Positions 1 through 12,200 of a stretch of 64,000 bases of DNA are shown in pieces. Below the pieces are notes generated by a model. It saw nothing but the letters and a program-made list of their open reading frames with translations. It searched no databases and was not told the origin of the DNA. Made by a program: the position numbers and the translations under genes. This DNA comes from Cardinalis cardinalis (lineage: Eukaryota > Chordata > Aves > Passeriformes > Cardinalidae), in contig JACDOX010000085.1 of NCBI GenBank assembly GCA_014549065.1, forward strand, positions 2,548,857 through 2,612,856, read 5' to 3'. Each line of letters begins with the position of its first letter. The stretch's first letter is position 1.

Positions 1-3000
1 TGTTTGGCAGCTGCTGTCTGCATAGATAATGAATAAAGCAATAAATCTGCCAGGGTGACCAAACCCTTTNATTCAGCTTCTCCTGAACCAGTTCAATTCT
101 GCTGTGTTCATCTGCCTGCCCCAGCCCCAGGGAGACACTTCTGGGGAAGAGAGGAGAGGGGGCTTTATTTCTGTGCTCTCTGTGGAGCATCCAAACCCAA
201 TCCCCCTTCAGCTGCAATCCTGCTTTCTCTCATTTTTATTGAGGCAGGGAGCAAGACTGAGACTCTTTTGAGTTACTATCTTACCCTCCTCCAGGCACAG
301 GTCACTGATTTCAAGACAGAAATCTCAGATGCTCAGGTTTCCTTTTTAATGAAAATCTCTGTTGCCACTTTTTTGTCCGAGGTGATGCCACCAGAAGTCA
401 CTTGCTGTTGTCCTTTCAGCAGGAACCTGAGCCACAGGAGGGTCGCCCTGACTTGGTGGTGTGGGGAGATGCCAGCACGTGCCACGAGGCAGGGCTGAGT
501 GCCAGGCAGGAGCTGCTGGGTGACCCAGCCTGAGAAGAGCCTCTGGCAGCAATGGCAGGAGAGCCTGACAAGTACAAACCAGNAAAGGGTAGGACTTGGT
601 AGATCTAATATGCAAACAGCCTCCAGATAAATAACAGCAAAAAAGCTGTCTAAATATAAAGCCAGGTTTGTATCTGGAAGAACATCCCTTCCTGTTTCAA
701 TTCATTGCTGTTCCTGGATTGCATGAACTGCCAAACCTTGGTGTTTCTACAGCAGCATTTTCCANCAGAATGACCTCTCTCCATGACATGGATTTTACCA
801 TTTTCTGCAGTCCTTATGCCCTTTCTGGATCTCATCATGCTCGTGGCATATTACACGAATTTCTGCTTGCCCCATTTGACTTACTTGTTAATAGATCCTC
901 TATCTTTGGCATATTTCTTGCCATTTCTCCACTGTTGAGAGAAATTATCCTACATAGCACTAAAATCACAGTTACACTAATGATCAGCTCTGTAGTGTGA
1001 TTTTTCTTNTTTTAATCATCAGGAAGAAAAAATCAGCATGTTCAACATGCTATTCAGCTACCTTTCTGTCATGTTTTTCTATTTCAAAATAATTTCTGTT
1101 CTTTTACCACAGGCTCTTCCAGTTTGCACCTTATACATCATCCTGCATCTCATCATGGCTTTGGGGTTTTTTTTTTGTTTTCACCCTAAATTTTGATCTG
1201 GCAGTCTGGGGGGCATGTTCCTGGAATATGTGAGACATCAGGACTTGCCTTTTATTCTAAAGAACCAGGATTTTTTTTTTTGCCATCCAACTTTTTTATG
1301 CAGGAGCACTTGATATGCAACAGTGCACAGGCTGCCAAGGAGACTCTGACCTGGGACAAATCTCCAATCTGTATTTTGGTTTTGGAGCCATAAACACGAC
1401 ATGCTGGGAGCTCAGTCCTGCTCTGTCCTCCAAACAAGCCTCTGTGTTCTCAATGGCAGATGCAATCTGATCCAGCCCACTGCACTTGCTATTAATACAG
1501 AACTAAGGTGTGCTTTATCAATGGCTGTGAGTCATTGTTCTCTTTAGGAAAATCCAAAACAGTTTTAACCACTACCCAAGGAAATTTGCAGTTCATTTAT
1601 TTACAAAGAATAAAAGCTCCTTTTTCCTTGTTCTTAGAAGGCTTTTTAAACTGCCAAAATCTACTTGGGAGCAGGGTAGCAAAGATTTACCCAAAAACCT
1701 CAATAAAATTCATTTGGACCNATTTACAAGACAGAATCCACTTGCCAGATATTTTTAAGAGCTCACTTAGGAAAGCAGTAAATACACAATACAAGCTTTA
1801 AAAAAATAACTGTTCCCCACACAGCATCCTACCTAACAGTGCTTTAAATGTAGTTGTGAAATTCTCTAAATCAACGTGAGTAAAGCTGCACAGTCAGTGC
1901 ATCAATGGCCAGTGCAAGGGCTGGAAGAGAGGCAGCAGAGTCCCTCTGAAAAGAGCTGACAGCAATTGCTCCACAGGCCTGGGATGAATCCTGCTGCAGC
2001 TCCAGGTGGGATGTCTGCTTTCCCATGGCCCTAACCAGGCTCTCTTCCCACCTTTTTCTCTGTGCCATTTCTCCCATGGCTCTGCACATGCCATTCCTGA
2101 GCTCTGGTTCAGATATCTGCAAATCTCAGGTGCCCTCAAAGAAGCCAAAACCATCCCTGGTGGGGAAGGGCCCATCTTACCCACCTAAAACACGGGTGAG
2201 GTGGGGTGGACAGGNCATCTGCAATGTCCTTTCCAAGCGCACTTCAGAGACCAAGCCCAGAGGGGTTTTCTCCCAGGCCTCAAATGAGAGCAAACAGCAC
2301 AGACAGGTGGCCAGAATGGCCTTGGGCCAGCTCAGCTGAGCTCAGCTGCCACAGCCAGGTGTGCAGGGAGGGCTGCAGCTCCCTGTGCCTCCAGCCTGGC
2401 ACACCCAGGNCTGCCTCAGCCTCTGGCCAGGCCCATGGCAGCTCTGTGCTGCTCCCCTTGCTCTCTCCTCTCTTGTGCTTTCACCAAGCAGACAGCACAA
2501 ATTGCAAGCAATCGCCAGGAAAACCCCTCAGTCAGTTCAGGGAATGCTTTCTGTTGTCTCATGGTGTCCTGCTCCATAGATGATGTTAAACTGCTTCTTC
2601 CAACAAAGGTGGCTGGGTACTGTGCCTGTGAGCCCTGCAGCTGTGGTCACATCAGAGGATATCCATGGAAGCCATTAATATCTTTTAAAATAAATACTTT
2701 TTTTCTACTGACGTTTTCTTAAATGGTTTTAGTCTGTGGAACTTCCTTCCTTCCTGCCTTCCTCCTTCAGTACATATTAGCCTTTCCCTGCCAGATCTTC
2801 AGCTGGAGTAAATTTGGCCTCCCAGGCCTGATTCATTAAATGCTGTGAATTTGTGTGTTCAGTTAAACAGGCCATTCACAGCCTTAATGCTTAGAGATGA
2901 ATTTTGGCTTGCTTGGCTTGAAAGGTTTGGCACGTGTAGGGCTCCAGTTGCCATTCCAATAAGGACATGCCCAAGTCCAGCCTGCTCANCAGCACACCTG

Positions 3001-4312
3001 TGCAGCAGCACATTCCCCTAAGAAGCTTTTCCAAAGCAGGAAATACCCAATTTCCCAGGCTCTTGTTCAATTACTGCCAGATATTGTGCAACACAAACAT
3101 CACTGAATAACATCATTCCTTCAAACACAGAACAGTGATGTTTGAGTAACTGGAGCATAAATATAATTCACCTCAGGCAGGAGATAAATTACATTAATAA
3201 AGTGTGGTAGTGTTCTTTAATTAGTTTGATTAGGCATGACAGAAGATGGTATTGTTCAGAAAAGCTTCATTTCCTGAAGTAAGGAATTGTCACTGTAGAT
3301 GCCAATCTCTGGGGTTTAGGTGTTTTTTGTGGGATTTTTTTTTTTTCACAGAGCAAACATTAGCAGAGGTTGATGCTGCTGCACCTGTCCTTTGGTATCC
3401 ATGACCCATTTCCCCATCCTGCCTGGATTCAGTTGTGCNCCTCTCCAAATGGATCCTACAGATCTTCCACAGCTGCACTCTCCCTCCTATCAACCTCTCC
3501 CAGACTCATGGGGAGACAGACAGACTGTAACTCAAAGTTCAGACATGGCTCCCCTCCTCTCTGCTGTGTGTCATTTATTTATTTACTGAATTTGCTGTGC
3601 CATTAGGGTCAGTAAGACCTGCTGTGATGCTCAAGCTTTGCAAATGTTGGAAACTGTGAAGTGTCAAGTCTGGAAGATCTATTTAACAGTGGCTTTGTGG
3701 TGCCAGACCTGGCTGCTGAGGATTTGCCCAGGCTCTGAGCCCCTTTCTGTTTGAGTCAGACCCCTGTACCACACTCTCCACTGTAGCCCTGAACTTCAAA
3801 AAGCTGTGTGCAGGTTCCTAATTCACTCATGTACACGAATAAATTCCAAACCACATATTTATGTACCTCAATATTGCTGTGCAATCTGTGCAAATTGTTC
3901 CCTTGATTTTGCTCTAAGAAAAGATAATACTCTTTCTAAATTCAGCAGCTGATTTTCTATTGACATACAAGAAGACAAAACTGTGGTTAAAATTTAAAAA
4001 TTATCCAGAACAGCCTGTGTCCCCAGACAGGAGAGAGTCTGTCCTGCCAGAATGTGGCACCTTGCTGTCACCAAAGCCTGGTGCTGTACATCAGCACTGC
4101 TGAGGTGGATAAAGTGGTCTTTCTTGCCCATTGATCACACAAAATCCAATTTGTAGCCTTGTTTTCTCTACATGACAGTTACAGGAGACAGACCTGATTA
4201 AATATTTCTGTTCTGATCAAGGAGCTCTCACTGGCAATCCTGTGACTGCACAGCAAATCCCTCCCCAGAGCTCAGCTGCACGCCCTGCCTGATGGGCTGG
4301 GATCAGCTGTGC
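1..4312. other. Non-coding unique sequence, no gene recognised
   Basis: No convincing gene is visible. The interval has short open frames on both strands, as expected by chance, and a pyrimidine-rich CTTC microsatellite-like tract near 2741-2769. One exon-like segment at 420-533 is discussed under findings. Base composition and the lack of long frames fit vertebrate intergenic or intronic DNA. No CR1 or LTR signature was recognised here. Confidence 0.6.
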
Positions 4313-4962
4313 NNNNNNNNNNNNNNNNNNNNNNNNNNNNNNNNNNNNNNNNNNNNNNNNNNNNNNNNNNNNNNNNNNNNNNNNNNNNNNNNNNNNNNNN
4401 NNNNNNNNNNNNNNNNNNNNNNNNNNNNNNNNNNNNNNNNNNNNNNNNNNNNNNNNNNNNNNNNNNNNNNNNNNNNNNNNNNNNNNNNNNNNNNNNNNNN
4501 NNNNNNNNNNNNNNNNNNNNNNNNNNNNNNNNNNNNNNNNNNNNNNNNNNNNNNNNNNNNNNNNNNNNNNNNNNNNNNNNNNNNNNNNNNNNNNNNNNNN
4601 NNNNNNNNNNNNNNNNNNNNNNNNNNNNNNNNNNNNNNNNNNNNNNNNNNNNNNNNNNNNNNNNNNNNNNNNNNNNNNNNNNNNNNNNNNNNNNNNNNNN
4701 NNNNNNNNNNNNNNNNNNNNNNNNNNNNNNNNNNNNNNNNNNNNNNNNNNNNNNNNNNNNNNNNNNNNNNNNNNNNNNNNNNNNNNNNNNNNNNNNNNNN
4801 NNNNNNNNNNNNNNNNNNNNNNNNNNNNNNNNNNNNNNNNNNNNNNNNNNNNNNNNNNNNNNNNNNNNNNNNNNNNNNNNNNNNNNNNNNNNNNNNNNNN
4901 NNNNNNNNNNNNNNNNNNNNNNNNNNNNNNNNNNNNNNNNNNNNNNNNNNNNNNNNNNNNNN
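4313..4962. other. Assembly gap (650 N)
   Basis: An unbroken run of 650 N. Open frames that cross it are artefacts of reading N as any codon and are not evidence for a protein. The flanks share no obvious repeat, so the sequence does not say what is missing. Confidence 0.99.
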
Positions 4963-7114
4963 GGATGTTCCTGTCCTTGAGATGCAGCAAAGACTGCATC
5001 TTTTCAAGGTTTTCTCACCTTTCCTGGAGCACACCCAGGCAGGAGCTCAGGCACTCTCCAAGCTCTCTGCTCTCTCTCTCTCCCAGTTAACCTGCTGCAG
5101 GACCCAGAGCTTCATGAATGCCCAGCCAGGGTCAAGGCTCCATGTGCTGCCAGTTTATCAACCAGCACCAAAACTGTACTAACAAGATGATATTGAACTC
5201 TATTTCCATTTCAAGTGCAGCCTGTTCCCTGCAGGAATGTTTCATTACAGGTCTTCTCATGGCAGGAGAGCAGCAACTGGTGGAACACCCCTCCTGCAGC
5301 CACACCAGTGGCTGTTTGTGTTTGTGACTGCTCTGTAGCAGAGATGGCATCCTTGATGTTGCTCTCACTTGANCAATTGGGGATTAACTCCTGTGCCAGC
5401 AGTGCAGCTACCCCAGCACTGCATTTGGGATCAGAACAGGCACTAGCAGAGCTGAGCAGTTACAGACAAGCAAAGGATGGCAAAACTCATTGGCTCTGCT
5501 GCTTTCTCCCCAAGGCTCAGTGTGGATCCTTTTGGAGGAGTACAACCCAAAGCACTGTTCCCACAGCTGCCAGCAGTGCCCCTCCTGTGGTGCAGAGCCT
5601 GGCAGCTCAGAGGGAGCCAGAGCACTCCCAGGGAGATCACAGAGCCTGCAGTGTGTTCTGGTTTCTGCCCCAGCCTCTCCATCGTGCTTAGCCCACGGCT
5701 GAGCTGCCCCCACAAATCTGGCAGGCTGCAGCTCAAATCACTCTTCCCATCCTTCAGCTCCTTGTTCAATTCCCTGACCTCTTTCCATCTCATCTGGAAC
5801 ATCTGAAGTTCTCCCTGACATGGGTTATTAGATGGATTTGAAAAAAAAAAATTCCCCTGAGAAAATTCACCTTTGAAAAAATTCTTACTGGAAAATTTGG
5901 GAGCTCCCAATGGAAACAGGGACAGCAGGANGAAAGCAGATTTCATTCTGCTAGAAGTGTTAAATAAGCTTTTGATTCCAAACTAAGTTATACATTTTCA
6001 TAAATGGGAACACAATTTAAATTATTTCTTTTTATGCCAAAAAAGATTATTGTTTGTTTTCCTGCTAAAATACCTCATTTTAATTGGTTTTTCTAAGATG
6101 ACACTTTAAGGCACAGACAAGACCAACAGCCCTGCAAATTCTATTTTCATAAAACCCTTTCATTGCATTTCTTTTAGGTCATCAATACTTATTACTTGTA
6201 TTGAAAGAATAAGCAATAAAGGCACTTTGTGTCTCTCCCTTGCTACCCTTTAATACAATCTGTCCACCAATCCAATTGTTCCATCTTGAAGCATTTCCAT
6301 CTCCAAAACAAAATTGCATTTTACTGCTAGGATATTCTCCACCCAAATCCTGAACAGCTTGTAGCTAAGTATTAATCCATAAAAAATAGAAGAAAATGTC
6401 TTATTAATTCACAAAAATCAATATNCCAGTACACTTTTTGGTGCCAGTTCATTACATATAAGTCTAGATTTATATGCTGCTCAATGGAAAACTGTCCAAA
6501 ATGTATCTGTTTACCTATAATGAGATGAACTTATTGCTAAGCCTCATTCCACCAAAAACAAGCTTTGTGACAGAACTCTGGTTCAGGGAAAAAGAAAAAG
6601 TGATCTTGGAGTGTGTGTAATCCTGATGCAGTGGCTCTTTCTTCTTCAACAGAGGANAGCACAGGTATCCTTTGGTTTTCTTGCTCTTCTTCCCCTGTGG
6701 CCAGGATATTTTTTATGAAAGACCCAGCTCTGTACTTGTCCCAGCGACAGTTAATCATGAAGGCTGTCAATTAAAAACCCTTGAAAAAGATGTGGCATCA
6801 GAACAGGTTCAATTCCAACAGCCTGGGTGTCCCATCACATTCCTTTGAATACTAAATCCTATAAAGGCTGCTTTTCCTAAAGACTAATTTCTTCAGAAAT
6901 ACATGGGGGAAAAAGAACAACCAAAAAAAAAATCTGCTAAAGACTATAAATCCTGTGGTGGTGTTTATACCAGCAGTCAAATGCAACAGCCATTGATACT
7001 GATAAGGATTTCTCCACTGGTTTCAGTATATATATGAGCTGAGATCCTAAAAGCAAATGAAGCTTGAAGTTCCCAGAAATAGAACTCCACTACTACAGAA
7101 AAAAAATGCTCATA

Positions 7115-7150
7115 GATATGTATGTATGCATATATATGTGTATATGTATG
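7115..7150. repeat. TATG/TA microsatellite
   Basis: Imperfect alternation of TATG and TA units inside an AT-rich stretch. Another short TATATATA run lies about 90 bases upstream. It is an ordinary simple repeat with no sign of a coding role. Confidence 0.8.
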
Positions 7151-9256
7151 ATAAATGATCATATTTCATTTGCCAATAATGGGAAGAAATCTATTTATTT
7201 TTATTTATGTATATAAGTTTTTTCATTACTGACTACTGAAGTCTGATCATTTTTCACAGGGTGACATCAGGCTCTAAGATGTTCCTTCTATTTATCTTTA
7301 GTTCCCAGAATGAAAGTAGTTCATGAATCATGAAGGTTAAATACAAATAACTTGCATTACCACTCACAGCAGACATGTGGTTAATTGCTGTCTGCCTTTA
7401 TTGTTAATTGCTGAACACCAGTGCACTGGCACACCTACCACATGCTTCTGAAGATAAACAAACTCAGCATATGCCCTAATTGTTTGTGTTCTCTTTACAA
7501 CACTTTTTCTTCCAGAACAACATGGGTAAAATTCACAGATCATGTCCCTTCATGTCCTTTCCTTTTTGCTTTTNGCATGGATTTGTCTGGCTGGCCACTC
7601 CTGTGTCACACCAAGGCACACAAGAGCCAGGCCAAACAGAAAGGCTTCAAACAGCTCCAGTAAATTAATCCAACAGCCCTCCAAGATCAAGATTTCCCCC
7701 TCAACCCTTTGCCATACACAAGCTTTTGGATAAGTTAGTTCTTAGNTAATTAGATAAATCAGTTCTGGGTCAGTTCTGATTCCTTTGAAAATGCTGAGCT
7801 GATGTTCCTTCCACCCCCAGAGTATGACATGACCATAACCAGGCATTATCCAGCTCTGAAAAAAACCCACAGGATGGAGAAAAAAAACACTTAATCACCA
7901 TAGAGTGGTTTGGGGAGATGGAGGAGTTCCACCACTGGATCAAACATTTCTTTCCAGTTTCAGTCCCTTGGAAAGAGGAAGGGGTCCCTGTCCTCCACTG
8001 CGCTGGTGTCTGCAGCCCTTGCAGGGTCCCTGGGCCCTTCCCTGGGTTACCTGGCAGATTTCTCATTGCCAAAAAGTAAGAGGATGGTTTGCCCAGGACA
8101 AGGAGCCCCCCGGGCCACGAGTGCTCGGTGAGACTGAGCGTGGCCAGGCAGGAGGGCAGATCTGCCCTGGGGCAGCACACCCTGCCCTGCAGGGAGCTGC
8201 CCCTGCCCCGCAGCGCCCCAGGAGCCCCTGGAGAGGGAAATGCCATTGGCATGAGAGGCATTGTCCAAGCATCTCTGAAAAAGAGCTGCACAGGTTAGGG
8301 ACAGCTCATTCCTCAGATCACATCAGTGGATTCAGACAGGACAATAGCCCAAGTGTTTGCTGGGATGATTTGCCATCCGCCTGGTGTTTCTCTCGGGTTC
8401 CCATATTGGGTTCTCATTAACTTCCTCACTGTTAACCCTCACAGGCACTTTTTTTTTTTCTCCCTCCTTCATGACATTAACTGAGTTCTGCTAGAGAGCA
8501 AGTGCTTCTTTGCACCGAATTTCATTTCCTCTCTGTAGAAACAGACTAGCAAGAACCATATTTTCCAGTCTATTCTTGGCCATAACATGTTCCTGACAAT
8601 CAGGCTGAAAAACCTAGAAGGTAGAAACCTTGCCAAAAAAATTCAGGTTGGGATGTAATGGAGATAAAATCAGTAACAGAAGCGATTAAGGAGTTGTAGG
8701 TGCTACTTTTCCAGGAAAGACTGAAAAAAGTAATCTGTATAACCAGGCTGAAGGATAATTAAATTAAATCAGCACCTTTACAGAATATTGAAGCATTAAA
8801 GGCAAATCTCCAAAGACACNGAAATCAAGAGGATTTGGGCCCCTGAATGGTTCTGAGAAGTCAGGTGAACATGCCAGATTAATTTTTTTTTTCTCCTCAG
8901 GCTTCTGAGGAGAATTTTATTTCAACTTCATGTCATTGAAATCATCAGAGTCACTGGAACCTTAAATAGCTCCCTACTTGTTACAGAAAAAGCAACAAAA
9001 TTACAGCTGAAGAAATTAGAGGATGTTTAGAGTGATCCATGGAAATGCTACCAAATAATGGGGTAAAAATGAAAGGAAAAGGTCNAGGTATAAGGTGAAA
9101 ATCCTGTGTTTGCAGACCAGTGGCACGTTGGAAACTGGGGTGGCCAAAAGATGAGTGAGGACAGTGTTGTNCTAGCAAGTGAAGAAATATTTATACCCAA
9201 TTTAAATTTTGTATTNATTAACTGCTCTATCCCTCAGTAGCCATTTCTTGAGAGAT

Positions 9257-9289
9257 AGGAGAGGAGAAAGGAGGAAGGAGAGGAAAGGA
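9257..9289. repeat. Pure purine tract (33 nt)
   Basis: Thirty-three consecutive A or G bases on the plus strand, built from AGG, GGA and AAGG pieces. Polypurine tracts with partial mirror symmetry can form triplex (H-DNA) structures; that is known for the class and not shown here. No gene is adjacent. Confidence 0.85.
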
Positions 9290-12200
9290 TGTAAGGAACC
9301 CCAAAAAGTCAATAGTCAAGAGCACATTTGACAGGTATGGAAAGCCTGGAGCCTTCCTCCCCCATGGAAGGTATTTGGAAGTCTCACCCCTCCTCATNTT
9401 CCTGTAGGAAGAAATGGATTGCTGGAGGAGGGTGCCCTGAGTGATGGGGGCACCCAGCAGGCCACGAGGAGGAACAGCAAGAGGCCCCAAACCTGCAGAG
9501 CCCTGCCCTGAGCCTCCTCCCTCTCCTGCCTGGCTGTTTCCATTCCTGCTAGCCATCACTCATTACAGATGCCATTAAAATCCAAAGAAAACACAGCAAA
9601 TACTTATTATTAATTTCCAAAAGAATACAGGCCTATTTTTCCCATTGATTCCTGGCAGATCCTTTCCTGAAATTTGCCAGATTGGTTCAAAAACAAATAC
9701 ATATAAATTAGCAATATACGACACGACATGAATGAGAACATTCACTCTCTCTAATCATTCCCACAAGCATTTTGTCATTTTTTCTGTCAGTTCTGCTGAT
9801 AGGAAAGGAAACTGCTTTGCAATTTTAATTTCTTTTCCCTGAGCACATTTTGTTCTTAAAGTTCACTGATATAAAGCAAACGTATTGGAAACGGGGGAGG
9901 CTGGTGAGAAATATGGAAGAGGTTTTTTTTGTTTCTCCCTGTTCCAGAGTGAACAAACATCCACTGGCATTTCTTCAGGCATCTCACTCCTGCCCCCATC
10001 TCCTCACCTCCTTAAAATATGCAAAGACATCTTCTCTTTGAACCTCTCTGAGAAGGAAAAGGATGGGTACTTCCTCCTGATTAATCCAAAAATTTGAACA
10101 AAGCCACAGCTGACCTTGGTGTCAGGCTCAGAACTGCACAACTGTATTTTCACATGTTCAAAACTAGACCACATCAAAAGCATCTACACATTGCCTGCAT
10201 CTTCATTTTCTGGCACCAATTAAGTGGAAAAAAGGAAAAGAATGGTGAGCTCAAGAGTTGGTGATGAGCACCATGGCCACACCATCCTCCCTGCCCAGCC
10301 CTGGGGAAGGCTTTGTTTGTTGCCACATTTGGATTTCAGTTTCTCATGTGTTTTCTTGCACACTACAGAGAAAGCCTGGAGCTCTGCAGAGCATGTCTAG
10401 AGATAATAAAAATCGTGATGAGTTTATGACACAAGTGATGGAATATGAGATGCTGCAATAATGACTATTACACTGCACAGAAGGGAACAAGAGTGGCTGG
10501 GAAAACACAAAATTATAAATGATGCCACTGTTTGTTTGACATGAACTGAGCAAGGTATCACAGGAAAGGGATGAGGAGCTGCANCTTGTGCCCCAGAAGT
10601 CAGAACAACTCAAAGCAGCTGCAACAGGTGTTGAATGGGGCATCAAATGAACAGTAAAGCATTGACAGAATTTGGTTAATTGGATCCAAAAACCTGGACT
10701 GGTCTGCCAGGGGGGAGTCTAGGTCCACAGGACCATGAGTGTGGGTCCCTGAGATATGGAATTTCCTCTTCAGAAAGGGAAACTCCCACGTAACATGCCC
10801 AAAACACNTTCTATAAACCAGAAAGACAACGAGCTCTTGTGAAGGTAGGTGTTCAGCCATTCCCCCAATCAGAGACATCTAATAAAAATCTGCTCTCCTA
10901 TCAGTTTAGATTGCATTTCTTGGCCATTTTCTATGAATATAAATTACNTTTTTGTGCCTATTGCTTTATCTTTTTCATGCCTCTCAGACCCAGCTATTAT
11001 CCATCTTGCCAATAGTTATTTATTACTTTGTGATTATGGGCAAAGTAGGTAATGACCTATTAAATCACAAACCCACACTTATTATCACCAAACTCAAACT
11101 CCAATTGCTAGAAAAGAATTGCTTAATTTCATATGCAGTTAAGAGTTTACTTTTTTTGCAGCCAAGATAATAGATGGCCATGGCAAACATTTTTCCCAGG
11201 AAACTGGCAGTTGGAGTAAATAGTCTATAGCTCATGTTTAAACTGTAAACAGAGGGCTTGCTCTTGATACATATTCCAGGAGCAGACCTATACCCAGGGC
11301 AGCAGAAAACAATAGCAAATATATTTCAGGTTTTATATTACANTGTGTTCTGAAAAAGTGCTGGCATTTGTCAACACTTTCTCCCTTGGAACAGCTGCAG
11401 GTGGGTTATGCAGACAGGCACAAGGCAGGGACACACACACATACACACACATCCCCTTCCTCCAACCATTTCAAATTCTCCCCCAAAGGCAGCCTGAGCC
11501 CCTGGATGAGGACCAGATCCAGCACATGGGCACATTCCTCCCCTTGAAACAGAACAAATAGAGAGAAAAAGAGCACCAGGCTCAGCATCACCTTCCCAAG
11601 GAGATGCTCCTTTTACCAAAGAGAGCCAAGATTCATCACTTGTGCATTGATGATTTTGTGATCCTTGATGAATTATTGCTACTGGCTCTGAAAAGGACAC
11701 AACATCCTATTGTGGCAGATACAAACCCTAGCAAAAAATACAGCAAGAAAGAAACATGCCAGATATTTAGATCAAGTGCAAACCAGCTGTGTGTGTTCTA
11801 CATGACAAGCTATATTTAACTAGTAATTAAATAATTATCCAGAAGACTTAGTTAGCCAGAGGTTAAAAAAATCTTATTTGGAGAGAATTCAAAATCAAGG
11901 CCAAACTTTAAAAAGGGAGGAAAAAAAGTGTAGTTAAATTTGACATGCTTACATGAAAACTTTTGTGATAAGTAGCTGCAAGTCTCCTGCCAAGACCTGA
12001 CTGACTGCCAAAAGGTTGTGTTTAGAAAGGTTGCAAGCAAGCCATTTGCTCAGGTCNCTATCCAGAAACCTGTGGAGCTGTAAAAAACTCTTTGCAATGT
12101 TCAGTAACTTACTTTCCCCACCCCCAAANAGCAGCCTATGTTGAAAAATAGTATTTATTAAGCAAAATAGGAAAATTCCAGTGCAGTAGGTAAACCCATC

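Noticed and set aside
32..45. Two overlapping-range AATAAA motifs at the left edge
   Set aside because: Could be polyadenylation signals of a plus-strand gene to the left, but nothing upstream is visible and the motif is common by chance.
4292..5182. Very long open frames crossing 4313-4962
   Set aside because: They consist mostly of N codons in a gap. The same holds for frames over 30831-31503, 43562-44041 and 57699-58426.
8690..8800. Possible ancient CR1 fragment (GGAAAGACTGAAAAAAG...)
   Set aside because: Only loose resemblance to CR1 coding sequence; no diagnostic 3' blocks, so not called.
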